Assembly: GCF_000425065.1 (NCBI RefSeq)
Contig: NZ_AULB01000032.1
Coordinates: 1-64,000, forward strand
Direction of reading: 5' to 3'
Source of the DNA: Actinomadura rifamycini DSM 43936
GTDB taxonomy: Bacteria; Actinomycetota; Actinomycetes; Streptosporangiales; Streptosporangiaceae
DNA: 64,000 nucleotides
The translations under genes and the position numbers were made by a program. The notes beneath the pieces are model-generated. The model was not told the DNA's origin. It did no database searches and worked only from the letters and a program-made list of their open reading frames with translations. Shown here piece after piece: positions 10,347-18,587 of the stretch. Position 1 is the stretch's first letter, and every line of letters begins with the position of its first letter.

Positions 10347-11798
10347 ATGCAGGATCAGTTGGGGGCTCCCGCCTACCCGGCCGCACCAGCTGATCTCTTC
10401 GTCAGGCTCTACGACTCGGTGTCCGACGACGTTTTCGAGGATTGGACGGCCACCCGCTGGTACGACGATCCCGAGGTGCGGGCCGCGGCGGAGGCCGTCG
10501 CCGAGACCGTCCTCGAGGACGGGGGGCTCGACCCGGACGAGACCGCGCGGATCGTCCGCGAGCAGGGCGACCGCGGACGGTTCGCGCTGCTGCTCGGGCT
10601 GGACGCCGCGCTCGCGCACGCCAGCCCGTACTCGCCGTACTACGACGCGCCCGCGCTCGCCGGGACGCTCGTGACCTACCTGACCGAGGGGCGGTTCAAC
10701 GGGCCGGAGACGGAGGGCGCGCTGCTCCCCCGCTGCGCCTTTCCCGGACGGCCGCGCGGGCGGCGCACGAAAGCCGAGTTCTTCGGCGTGCACCGCGTCC
10801 CGAAGGCCGAGTGGGACCGGATCGACCACACGATCCTGCCGTCGGTGCACGACCCGCACTTCAGCCGGGACGAACCGGTCGCCGTGGGCTGCGCCCCGGT
10901 GCTGGAGACGTTCGACGACGTGGAGATCGCGTTCGAGGAGAAGCACGGGATGACCGTGTACCGGCTGCGCCCGATGGACACCGCCGGGATCCGCAGCCGG
11001 ATCAAGACGATCATCCGGCGGCTGGACGAGTCGGGCGCGCGGCTCGCGGTGATGCCGGAGTCGTCGCTGTCGGACTCGCTGCTGGAGCACTGGAAGGAGG
11101 TCGCGTTCGACACGGCCGGGCGCGACCGGGAGCGGCATCCGCTGCGGTTCCTGCTGGTCGGCACCGGCCCGCTCGGCGACGAGGACCCGCCGCCGAACCG
11201 GGCGGTGCTGATCGACCGGTGGACCGGCCGGGAACTGCTCGTCCAGGACAAGCTGTCCGGGTTCACGCTGGACGCGGCGCAGATGCGGCTGTGGCGGCTG
11301 CCGGACGCGCCGGCGGACGGGACGGCCGACGAGTACTCGCGGCCGGGGTCGCGGATCAGCGTGCTCGACTCGTCGCTCGGCCGGCTGGCGGTGCTGATCT
11401 GCGAGGACCTCGGCCGCTCGATCGGGTGGGAGCGGGAGCTGCTGTCCTGCGGCGTCTCGCACCTGCTCGTGCCGATCTTCTCCAAGCCGATCCTGCCGTT
11501 CCGGTGGGAGCAGCAGGGCGCCGAGCGGCAGGTCATCGGCCTCGGCACCTGGGTGACGGTGGCGAACAGCCTCGCGGTCGGCGACGCGATCCCGGACGAG
11601 GAGATGCCCGGCCCCCGGTACACGTGCCTGGTGGCGGGCCCGGCGAGCCTCGACCGCTCCGCCTACGCGACCGAGCTCCAGTTCGGCGCGGCCGGGACGG
11701 GCGCCGAGCTGGGGCGGCTGCGCACGTCGGCGCTGCCCCGGGTGCTGCCGGGCGCCGCGTACGACGCGTGGCACGGCCACTGGCCGGACGGGAAGTGA
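10347..11798 (+). CDS. Carbon-nitrogen hydrolase (nitrilase-fold) protein with extra N-terminal domain
   Basis: A 483-aa protein. Residues ~230-450 form a nitrilase fold with the Glu-Lys-Cys triad: Glu in VMPESSL, Lys in LVQDKLSGF and Cys in LICEDLG. The first ~200 residues match no domain I know and include SPYSPYYDAP. Typical nitrilases have 260-340 residues, so the extra domain is real. Family members cleave amides or nitriles; the substrate is unknown. The ATG at 10347 has GGAGG 6 nt upstream. Divergent partner: the winged-helix gene. Confidence 0.8.
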   Translation: MQDQLGAPAYPAAPADLFVRLYDSVSDDVFEDWTATRWYDDPEVRAAAEAVAETVLEDGGLDPDETARIVREQGDRGRFALLLGLDAALAHASPYSPYYDAPALAGTLVTYLTEGRFNGPETEGALLPRCAFPGRPRGRRTKAEFFGVHRVPKAEWDRIDHTILPSVHDPHFSRDEPVAVGCAPVLETFDDVEIAFEEKHGMTVYRLRPMDTAGIRSRIKTIIRRLDESGARLAVMPESSLSDSLLEHWKEVAFDTAGRDRERHPLRFLLVGTGPLGDEDPPPNRAVLIDRWTGRELLVQDKLSGFTLDAAQMRLWRLPDAPADGTADEYSRPGSRISVLDSSLGRLAVLICEDLGRSIGWERELLSCGVSHLLVPIFSKPILPFRWEQQGAERQVIGLGTWVTVANSLAVGDAIPDEEMPGPRYTCLVAGPASLDRSAYATELQFGAAGTGAELGRLRTSALPRVLPGAAYDAWHGHWPDGK

Positions 11799-11803
11799 CC
11801 GCG

Positions 11804-11878
11804 CGGAACCCGGGCGAACGGAACCCGGGCGAACGGGGCGCGGACGAGCGGGGCGCGGGCGTCCGGGCCGCGGGCGTC
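11804..11878. repeat. 15-bp tandem repeat, five copies, after the nitrilase-fold gene
   Basis: Five units of 15 bp start six bases after the TGA at 11796-11798. The first two are identical (CGGAACCCGGGCGAA); the other three share the CGGGC(G/C)GCGG(A/G)CG core. The array fills the convergent gap and touches the stop of the TIG-domain gene. Confidence 0.9.
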
Positions 11879-12689
11879 ACTCGACGGTGAACGGGGCCAC
11901 GGCCGGGCCGGACGGGGTGAGGATCGTCAGCGGCCCGGTCGCCCCGGGCGGGACGGTCGTGCGGACGCGCGTGTCCGTGACGTCGGCGACCGGCGCCTCG
12001 GCGGCGCCGAACCGCGCCGCCGAGGCCGACGCGAGGCCCGTCCCGTGCACGGTGACGGACGCGCCGACGGGGGCGGACGCGGGCTCCACCGAGGCGATCG
12101 CGGGCCCCAGGGCCTGGTCGCGGCCCGCCGGGGCGGGCGCGAGCAGGGCCGCGAACACGCCGCGCAGCTTCTCGGCGGTCTCCCGGGAGAACAGCCCGAC
12201 GAGCGCGGCGATCGCGGTGACGCCGTAGGGGTTGATGTCGGTCGCGGCGCCGGTGGGCGACGTCAGCCCGCCGCGCAGCACGAGGTAGACGACGAGCCCG
12301 AGCAGCGCCCCGACGAGCGGGAGCGTCAGGTACATCATCAGCCAGCTCCGGCGGAGGGCGCGGTTGCCGACGTACCAGTACAGCGAGCGGAGCGCGTGGA
12401 CGACCGCGCCGAGCGCCCCGGCGGCCAGCACGACGACGAACAGGCACGTCTCCCGGGACACGCGGGGCGACCAGCCGAACAGGTGCACGGTCGTGTCGCG
12501 CGCGGGGAGCTGCGTCCGTCCGTCCGGGGAGACCTCCGGGGCGGGGGGCCACACCTGCACGAGGACGACCAGGAGCGCGGCCGTGAGCAGGAGCAGGGCG
12601 GCCGACGCGGCGACGATGTCGCGGGTGCGGGCGTACCGGGCGCCGGACGACGACTCCGACGACGCGGACTCGGACGACGACTGGGCCAC
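11877..12689 (-). CDS. Membrane protein with C-terminal IPT/TIG immunoglobulin-like domain
   Basis: 270 aa. A serine-rich start is followed by four hydrophobic helices (about residues 25-50, 75-95, 115-140 and a short one near 155). The C-terminal ~85 residues look like an IPT/TIG fold (ASVEPASAPVGASVTVHGTG, ending in PSGPAVAPFTVE). TIG domains bind proteins or DNA, or serve as extracellular spacers. The GTG at 12689 has AGGAG 5 nt upstream. Function unknown. Confidence 0.7.
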   Translation of the reverse strand: MAQSSSESASSESSSGARYARTRDIVAASAALLLLTAALLVVLVQVWPPAPEVSPDGRTQLPARDTTVHLFGWSPRVSRETCLFVVVLAAGALGAVVHALRSLYWYVGNRALRRSWLMMYLTLPLVGALLGLVVYLVLRGGLTSPTGAATDINPYGVTAIAALVGLFSRETAEKLRGVFAALLAPAPAGRDQALGPAIASVEPASAPVGASVTVHGTGLASASAARFGAAEAPVADVTDTRVRTTVPPGATGPLTILTPSGPAVAPFTVE

Positions 12690-12874
12690 GTGGCTCCTTT
12701 CCGCCGGGGGGCTCGGCGGCATATCGCGCGGGGGGAGATCGGCGTTTCGCCCCGCCTGGCACACCGGTCCCAGCACTTCGCGGGCGGACGGATCGGACGG
12801 GTCCGGCCCCTTTCCCGTCTCGCATTCCGGACGTACGATTCCCGAACCGCTTTCTAGTGACGGGAACGCGCGCC

Positions 12875-13198
12875 ATGACAGCAGCAGCTCCCCACCCGGC
12901 AGTCCCCCACCCCGCGACCCCCTCCTCGGCGGCTTCCCGCCGCGCGTTCGGCATCGGCCCCGACGGCACGTACACCCGCCTCGGGCAGACGGTCGCCTTC
13001 GTCCTCGGCCTCCTGACGATGGTCGCGTTCTTCCCCTGCCTCTTCGTCTCCGCGCTCCTGTACGCCCGGGCCGAAGAACGGTTCGCGGACGATCCCGAGC
13101 GCGCCCGCACGCTCGTGAACTGGTCGTGGATCGGCATCACGGTGCCCGTGGCCGCCGGCGCGGCGGCCGCGGCCATCGTGGCGGCCGTCACGGCCTGA
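12875..13198 (+). CDS. Small two-helix membrane protein
   Basis: 107 aa. After a Pro/Ala-rich cytoplasmic start, helix 1 (TVAFVLGLLTMVAFFPCLF) and helix 2 (WIGITVPVAAGAAAAAIVAA) flank a charged loop, a layout like DUF4190-type proteins. The ATG at 12875 is preferred; a GTG at 12857 in frame lacks a ribosome site. Function unknown. Confidence 0.6.
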   Translation: MTAAAPHPAVPHPATPSSAASRRAFGIGPDGTYTRLGQTVAFVLGLLTMVAFFPCLFVSALLYARAEERFADDPERARTLVNWSWIGITVPVAAGAAAAAIVAAVTA

Positions 13199-13249
13199 GC
13201 GGTGGCCTAAGCGGGAAGACCGCGCCGTCCGCGCGGGTTGTCACTGTTC

Positions 13250-14239
13250 ATGACCGTCCGTTTGTCTGTTCTCGATCTGGCCCCCGTCGTCAGCGGCTCC
13301 ACGTCCGCGGAGGCGCTGCGCAACACCCTGGACCTGGCCCGGCGCGCCGAGCGGCTCGGCTACCACCGGTACTGGCTCGCCGAGCACCACGCGATGCCGG
13401 GCATCGCCAGCTCGGCGACGGCGGTGCTGATCGGGCAGGTCGCGGCGGCGACGTCGGCGATGCGCGTCGGGTCGGGCGGCATCATGCTGCCGAACCACGC
13501 CCCGATGGTGGTGGCGGAGCAGTTCGGCACCCTGGAGGCCCTCTTCCCCGGCCGCATCGACCTCGGCCTCGGCCGCGCCCCCGGCACCGACCAGGCCACC
13601 GCGCGCGCCCTGCGCCGCTCCCCCGACTCGCTGTCGGTGGACGACTTCCCCGAGCAGGTCATCGAGCTGCGGAACTACTTCGACGCCAAGAGCACGGTGA
13701 CGCCGGCGGCCGGGAACGAGCCGCCCATCTGGCTGCTGGGGTCCAGCGGCTACAGCGCGAAGCTCGCGGGCCTGCTGGGGCTGCCGTTCGCGTTCGCGCA
13801 CCACTTCAGCGCCGAGAACACGCTGCCCGCGCTGTCCCTGTACCGGGAGTCGTTCCGCCCCGGCGCGCTCCAGGAGCCGTACTCGATGATCGGCGTCGGC
13901 GTCACGGCGGCCGAGTCGGACGAGCGGGCCCGCGAGCTCGCGGCGCCGCAGGCGCTGTCGTTCCTCCGCCTGCGGCAGGGGAACCCGGGCCCGCTGCCGA
14001 GCCCGGAGGAGACGGCCGCCCACCCGTACACGCCGCTGGAGCGCCAGATCGTCCAGTCCCGGCTCCAGGACCAGGTCATCGGCGGGCCGGACGGCGTCCG
14101 GCGGCAGCTGGACGAGCTGATCGCGCGGACGGGCGTGGACGAGGTCATGGTCGTCACGCAGGTGTTCGAGCACGCCGACCGGCTGAAGTCCTACGACATC
14201 CTCGCCGAGCTGTACCCGTCGTCGCTCGGACCGCGGTAG
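13250..14239 (+). CDS. Luciferase-like (LLM class) flavin-dependent oxidoreductase
   Basis: 329 aa. LSVLDLAPVVSG at the start, RYWLAEHHAMPG near residue 43, GSGGIMLPNHAPM near 82 and DLGLGRAPGTD near 106 are hallmarks of the single-subunit LLM family (YhbW/MsnO8 type). These use reduced FMN to oxidise an organic substrate with O2; the substrate cannot be told from sequence. The ATG at 13250 fits the conserved start; a TTG 12 nt upstream is less likely. Confidence 0.9.
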   Translation: MTVRLSVLDLAPVVSGSTSAEALRNTLDLARRAERLGYHRYWLAEHHAMPGIASSATAVLIGQVAAATSAMRVGSGGIMLPNHAPMVVAEQFGTLEALFPGRIDLGLGRAPGTDQATARALRRSPDSLSVDDFPEQVIELRNYFDAKSTVTPAAGNEPPIWLLGSSGYSAKLAGLLGLPFAFAHHFSAENTLPALSLYRESFRPGALQEPYSMIGVGVTAAESDERARELAAPQALSFLRLRQGNPGPLPSPEETAAHPYTPLERQIVQSRLQDQVIGGPDGVRRQLDELIARTGVDEVMVVTQVFEHADRLKSYDILAELYPSSLGPR

Positions 14240-14285
14240 CGGGCGCGGTCGACCGGCCGGGCGAAGTCGTCTACTTTCGATCGGC

Positions 14286-15272
14286 ATGGACTCGGACGGC
14301 CCCCCGGATTCCGTCACCGTCGACGTCGCGCACGTCCACGGACGGCAGATGATCGTCGGCGCGGCGGTCGCGGGCCCCCTCGGGGTCGTCGCGATCGCCG
14401 CCGCGGTCACCGGCGGCGTGGACGGCGGCACCGGCGTCCGCGTGGCGGCGTTCGTGATCGGCACCGTCTTCGCGCTGCTCGGCGCCCTGCCCCTGCTGAT
14501 GTGGCGGGTGGCGTTCCGGCGGCGCCGCCTCGTGCTCGACGCGGCCGGGATGCGCTGGGACGACCCCCGCGGGCGGCCGTGGGCGGTGCGCTGGGCGGAG
14601 CTGGACCGGGTGCGCCTGGTCGATCCGGAGCCCGACACCGGGGCGCCCCGGGTGGCGTCCACGGTGAACCTCCTGCTGCACCCGGCGGGTCCGGAGTTCC
14701 GCGACGCCCACCCGGAGATGGAGCACCTGGCCGTCGCGAAGGCGGGCGCGCCGGGCGTCGCCTACCGCCTGCCGTTCGGCCACGCCCACCGGGTCGTCGG
14801 CCCGATCGACGACGCGCTCGTCCGGTTCGCGCCCGGCCTGTACCGCACCCCGGGCACGTGGGTCGCCGTGCCCGGCCGCCCGTGGGCGGTGCCGGCCGGC
14901 GTGTCGCTCCTCGCGCTCTGCTGGGCCGCCGCCATGACGGCCGCCGTCCTCGACGACGCCTCGGTCCGGACCCTCGCGATGGGCGCCTTCTGGACGGCGG
15001 CGTTCACGCTGTGGCTCGTGCGCATCTGGCTGGGCGGCCCGCTCGCCACCGGGCAGATGGCCAGGTTCGCGCCGACCCTCGGCGCGGTGCTCTTCCTCGG
15101 CGTCCTCCTCATCGCCGCCGCCGGCTACAGCGGCGGCCACCCGCCCGACCCGGGCGAGGACTGGGTCGTCCTGCTTCTCGCGCTGCCCGGCGCCGCCGTC
15201 TTCACCGCCGGACGGCTGCTCGCCCGCGCGGACGTCCGGGAGTGGACGCGGGCGCGCGGGCAGGGCCGCTGA
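14286..15272 (+). CDS. Membrane protein of unknown function
   Basis: 328 aa. Two helices in residues ~22-75 precede a cytoplasmic segment with a PH-like look (RRRRLVLDAAGMRW, WAVRWAELDRVRLV), and four more helices follow from ~200. The family is not recognised. The ATG follows TACTTT (14272-14277) by 8 nt with no ribosome site, so the transcript is likely leaderless. A GC-rich hairpin lies downstream. Confidence 0.65.
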   Translation: MDSDGPPDSVTVDVAHVHGRQMIVGAAVAGPLGVVAIAAAVTGGVDGGTGVRVAAFVIGTVFALLGALPLLMWRVAFRRRRLVLDAAGMRWDDPRGRPWAVRWAELDRVRLVDPEPDTGAPRVASTVNLLLHPAGPEFRDAHPEMEHLAVAKAGAPGVAYRLPFGHAHRVVGPIDDALVRFAPGLYRTPGTWVAVPGRPWAVPAGVSLLALCWAAAMTAAVLDDASVRTLAMGAFWTAAFTLWLVRIWLGGPLATGQMARFAPTLGAVLFLGVLLIAAAGYSGGHPPDPGEDWVVLLLALPGAAVFTAGRLLARADVREWTRARGQGR

Positions 15273-15310
15273 CCGGGAGGACCCGGCGCGGACGAACACG
15301 GTCACAGCCC

Positions 15311-15334
15311 ACGGGCATGGGCACGGGCATGGGC
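15311..15334. repeat. 12-bp tandem duplication
   Basis: ACGGGCATGGGC occurs twice in a row, about 40 bp after the stop of the preceding membrane-protein gene. The rest of the 307-bp gap up to 15579 holds a hairpin and the promoter of the second PucR gene; no further gene is seen. Confidence 0.8.
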
Positions 15335-15381
15335 ACGCACGCGGTCCGCGGAGCGGCGCCGGTCCGGCGGGCGCCGGGCGA

Positions 15382-15417
15382 GGGCCGCCGGCCCGCCCAA
15401 GCCGGGGCCGGCGGGCC
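15382..15417 (+). terminator. Imperfect GC hairpin downstream of the membrane-protein gene
   Basis: Arms of about 12 bp around GGCCGCCGGCC and GGCCGGCGGGCC pair with one mismatch or bulge. There is no T-tract. It would end transcription before the PucR/aldehyde dehydrogenase promoter. Confidence 0.4.
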
Positions 15418-15476
15418 TCACCGCTCGCCCCGGAGGCGGCCCGTGCGCTCCGGGTCCGTGCTGCCCATGCGCCGAA

Positions 15477-15501
15477 CCTAGGCGGCGCCCGCGCCTAGGA
15501 T
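15477..15501 (+). promoter_or_regulatory. Interrupted palindrome over the -10 of the PucR/aldehyde dehydrogenase operon
   Basis: CCTAGGCG (15477-15484) and CGCCTAGG (15492-15499) are perfect inverted repeats with a 7-bp spacer. The right arm overlaps TAGGAT (15496-15501), the best -10 candidate ahead of the GTG at 15580. A bound protein would block RNA polymerase, which fits repression, possibly by the PucR protein itself. Confidence 0.5.
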
Positions 15502-15579
15502 GAACGTACGGGGCGGCGAATCGCGCGGTCCCGACTGGACACCCCGGACATTGACCGTCCCCGAGCCGGAGGGAGCGCG

Positions 15580-17100
15580 GTGCCGCCCAGCCTGGCCGCC
15601 GTGGCGGCGATCCCGCAGCTCGGGCTCACGTCCCCGACCGGGCCGCCGCCGGACACGCCCGTCCTGTGGGTCGCGGTCAGCGAGCTGGAGGACCCGACGC
15701 CGTACCTGGAGGGCGGCGAGCTGGTGCTCACCACGGGCATGCGGCTCACCCCCCGCAACGCCGCGGAGTACGTCGGGCGGCTCGTGGAGCGGGGCGTCGC
15801 CGGGCTCGGCTTCGGGGTCGGCGTCATCCACGCGACCGTCCCGGACGAGCTGCTCGCCGCGGCCCGCGCGCAGGGGCTGGCGGTGCTGGAGGTGCCGCGC
15901 CCGGTCCCGTTCATCGCGATCGGCAAGGCCGTGTCCCGGTTGCTCGCCGCCGAGTGGTACGAGGACGTCACCCGCGCGTACCAGGCGCAGCGGGAGCTGA
16001 CGCGCGCCGCGCTCACCGGGCCCGGACGGCTCGTCGCGCGGCTGGCGCGGCTGCTCGGCGGCTGGGCGCTGCTGCTGGACGCCGCCGGGGACGTGCGGCA
16101 CGCCGAGCCCGCGCGCGCCCGCGCGCACGCGGAGGCGCTCGCGCCCGAGCTGGCGCGGCTGCGCCGCCGCCCGCCCGCGGACCGGCCGGACGGGTCCCCG
16201 GCGAGCCTGGCGCTGTCGCTGCCCGGCGAGCACGTCGTGGCGCAGCGGATCGGGCTCGGCGGGCGGCCGCGCGGGTTCCTCGCCATCGGGACGGACGCGC
16301 CGCTGCCGCCGACCGCGCACACCATCGTGGGCGCGGCGGTCGCGCTGCTCACGCTCCAGTCGGAGACCCCGCGCACCGCCCGCGACCTGCGGGCGGCGCT
16401 CGCCGGGGTGCTGCTCGGGCGGCCCGCCGGGGGCGGCGCGGTGCCGCGCGGGCCGGTGCGGGTGCTGGCGTGCGCGGCGCCGGAGCGGGGCCGGGCGGTG
16501 CTGGACGCGCTGGAGTCCGACCCGGCGGGCGAGCGGTGCCTGCCGCTGCCGGCCGCCGGGAGCGTCGCGGTCGTCGTCCCCGACGCGCTCGCCGGGACGG
16601 TCGTGCCGCTGCTGGCGGGCGTCGGGCCGGTCGGCGTCAGCGGCCCGGCCGGCGCGGACGGCGTCCCGCCGGGTCCGGGCGCGCTCGCGCCGGCGCTGCG
16701 GCAGGCCGAGGAGGCGCTGGCGGCGGCCGTCCGCGCGGACCGGCCCGTCATGCACCACGCCGACCTGCCGGGGCAGGGCGTGCTGGGCGTGCTCGATCCG
16801 GGGCCCGCGCGCGCCTTCGCGGAGGCGCTGCTCGCCCCGCTGCGCGCCGAGGGGCTGGACGGCGCGGTGCGCGCGTACGTCCAGGCCAACGGGCAGGGCG
16901 AGACGGCCGCGCGGGCGCTCGGCGTCCACCGGCACACGCTCCGGTCGCGGCTGCGCAAGGCGGCCGGCGTCCTGGGCCGCGACCTGGACGACCCGGCCGT
17001 CCGGGCCGAACTGTGGGTCGCGTTCGCCGTCGCGTCCAACCCGGGCGAGCGGATTCGCCATGTCGGAGACTCCCCCGCGGGGCCTCCGGAGATAGCGTGA
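15580..17100 (+). CDS. PucR-family transcriptional regulator
   Basis: A 506-aa regulator with the full PucR layout. An N-terminal purine-catabolism-type sensor (WVAVSELEDPTPYLEGGELV near residue 30) precedes a middle GGDEF-like region and a C-terminal helix-turn-helix (ALGVHRHTLRSRLRKAAGVL near 450). The GTG has GGAGGGAG about 6 nt upstream. The next gene, an aldehyde dehydrogenase, starts 4 bp after the stop, so it is the obvious target. The inducer is unknown; amine- or GABA-derived aldehydes would fit the pairing. Confidence 0.88.
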   Translation: MPPSLAAVAAIPQLGLTSPTGPPPDTPVLWVAVSELEDPTPYLEGGELVLTTGMRLTPRNAAEYVGRLVERGVAGLGFGVGVIHATVPDELLAAARAQGLAVLEVPRPVPFIAIGKAVSRLLAAEWYEDVTRAYQAQRELTRAALTGPGRLVARLARLLGGWALLLDAAGDVRHAEPARARAHAEALAPELARLRRRPPADRPDGSPASLALSLPGEHVVAQRIGLGGRPRGFLAIGTDAPLPPTAHTIVGAAVALLTLQSETPRTARDLRAALAGVLLGRPAGGGAVPRGPVRVLACAAPERGRAVLDALESDPAGERCLPLPAAGSVAVVVPDALAGTVVPLLAGVGPVGVSGPAGADGVPPGPGALAPALRQAEEALAAAVRADRPVMHHADLPGQGVLGVLDPGPARAFAEALLAPLRAEGLDGAVRAYVQANGQGETAARALGVHRHTLRSRLRKAAGVLGRDLDDPAVRAELWVAFAVASNPGERIRHVGDSPAGPPEIA

Positions 17101-17104
17101 GCGT

Positions 17105-18532
17105 ATGAACGCGACCCCATTCTGGCTGGCCGGCCGGCCCGAGACCGGTGACGGCGAACTGACCGTGACGCACCCCTACGACGGCCGCGTCGTCGGAACC
17201 GTCGCGGTCCCGACCCCCGCGCAGGTGGAGGAGGCGGTCGCGGCCGCCGACGCGGTGCGCCGCGAGGCGGCGGCGCTGCCGCTGCACGTCCGCGCCGAGG
17301 CGCTCGCGCACGTGTCCGCGCGGCTCGCCGAGCGCTCCGAGGAGATCGCCCGGCTGATCACCGGCGAGAACGGCAAGCCGCTGCTGTGGGCGCGCGGCGA
17401 GGTGGCCCGCGCGGTCTCCACGTTCCGGTTCGCCGCCGAGGAGGCCCGCCGCTTCAGCGCGACCACCCAGCGGCTCGACACCGACCCCGCCGCCGAGGGC
17501 CGGATGGCCTACATCACCCGCGTCCCCAAGGGCCCGGTGCTCGGCATCTCCCCGTTCAACTTCCCGCTCAACCTGGCCGCCCACAAGATCGCCCCGGCGA
17601 TCGCGGCCGGCACCCCGATCGTGCTGAAGCCCGCCCCCGCCACCCCGCTGTCGGCGCTGCTGCTCGGCGAGCTGCTCGCCGAGACCGACCTGCCCGCCGG
17701 GATGTGGTCGGTGCTGACGGTGCCGAACGACCGCGCGTCCGGTCTCGTCGACGACCCGCGGCTGCCGATCGTGTCGTTCACCGGGTCCGTCCCGGTCGGG
17801 TGGTCCATCCGGGACCGGGCGCCCCGCAAGCACGTCACGCTGGAGCTCGGCGGGAACGGCGCCGCGGTCGTCCTGCCGGACGCCGACCTCGACTGGGCCG
17901 CGAAGCGCATCGGGCTGTTCGCCAACTACCAGGCGGGGCAGAGCTGCATCGCCGTGCAGCGCGTCTACGTCGACCGCTCCGTCTACGAGGAGTTCCTGCC
18001 GAAGCTGGTGGAGAACGTCGAGAGCCTCGTGACCGGCGACCCGTGGGACGACAAGACGCAGGTGGGGCCGCTGGTCGACGAGAAGGCCGCCGAGCGGGTC
18101 GAGGCGTGGGTGGACGAGGCCGTCGCGGCGGGCGCGAAGGTCCTCGCCGGCGGCACCCGGGAGGGCGCCGCGTACGCGCCGACGCTGCTCGCCGACGTCC
18201 CGGACGACGCGAAGGTGTCGCGCGAGGAGGTGTTCGGCCCGGTCATGCTGGTCCGGCCGGTGGACGGCGTGGACGAGGCGTTCGAGCGGGTCAACGACTC
18301 CAAGTTCGGGCTCCAGGCGGGCATCTTCACCCGGAGCCTCGACATCGCGTTCCGCGCGCACCGCGAGCTGGAGGTCGGCGGCGTCGTCATCGGCGACGTG
18401 CCGTCCTACCGGGCCGACCAGATGCCGTACGGCGGCGTGAAGGACTCGGGCGTCGGCCGGGAGGGGCTGCGGTCGGCGATGGAGGACTACACCGAGGAGA
18501 AGGTGATGGTCTTCACCGGGCTGCCGCTCTGA
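17105..18532 (+). CDS. NAD(P)+-dependent aldehyde dehydrogenase
   Basis: 475 aa, the normal length for the superfamily. The cofactor site ISPFNFPLNLAAHKIAPAI is near residue 145, the general base Glu in VTLELGGNG near 245 and the catalytic Cys in NYQAGQSCIAV near 280. It oxidises an aldehyde to the acid; the substrate is not determined, and succinate-semialdehyde- or betaine-type relatives are similar. TAGCGT (17093-17098) lies 6 nt before the ATG, so besides the operon mRNA a leaderless transcript is possible. Confidence 0.92.
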   Translation: MNATPFWLAGRPETGDGELTVTHPYDGRVVGTVAVPTPAQVEEAVAAADAVRREAAALPLHVRAEALAHVSARLAERSEEIARLITGENGKPLLWARGEVARAVSTFRFAAEEARRFSATTQRLDTDPAAEGRMAYITRVPKGPVLGISPFNFPLNLAAHKIAPAIAAGTPIVLKPAPATPLSALLLGELLAETDLPAGMWSVLTVPNDRASGLVDDPRLPIVSFTGSVPVGWSIRDRAPRKHVTLELGGNGAAVVLPDADLDWAAKRIGLFANYQAGQSCIAVQRVYVDRSVYEEFLPKLVENVESLVTGDPWDDKTQVGPLVDEKAAERVEAWVDEAVAAGAKVLAGGTREGAAYAPTLLADVPDDAKVSREEVFGPVMLVRPVDGVDEAFERVNDSKFGLQAGIFTRSLDIAFRAHRELEVGGVVIGDVPSYRADQMPYGGVKDSGVGREGLRSAMEDYTEEKVMVFTGLPL

Positions 18533-18554
18533 GCCGCCTCCCGTCCGTCCGGCC

Positions 18555-18587
18555 CGGGCCCGGTCTCCGTCAGCGGAGCCGGGCCCG
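18555..18587. terminator. Convergent hairpin between aldehyde dehydrogenase and esterase
   Basis: CGGGCCCGG-T-CTCCG pairs with CGGAGCCGGGCCCG (14 bp, one bulged T) around a TCAG loop. The loop begins with the complement of the esterase stop codon, so the 3' arm lies inside the end of that gene. It can serve both converging genes. Confidence 0.6.
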
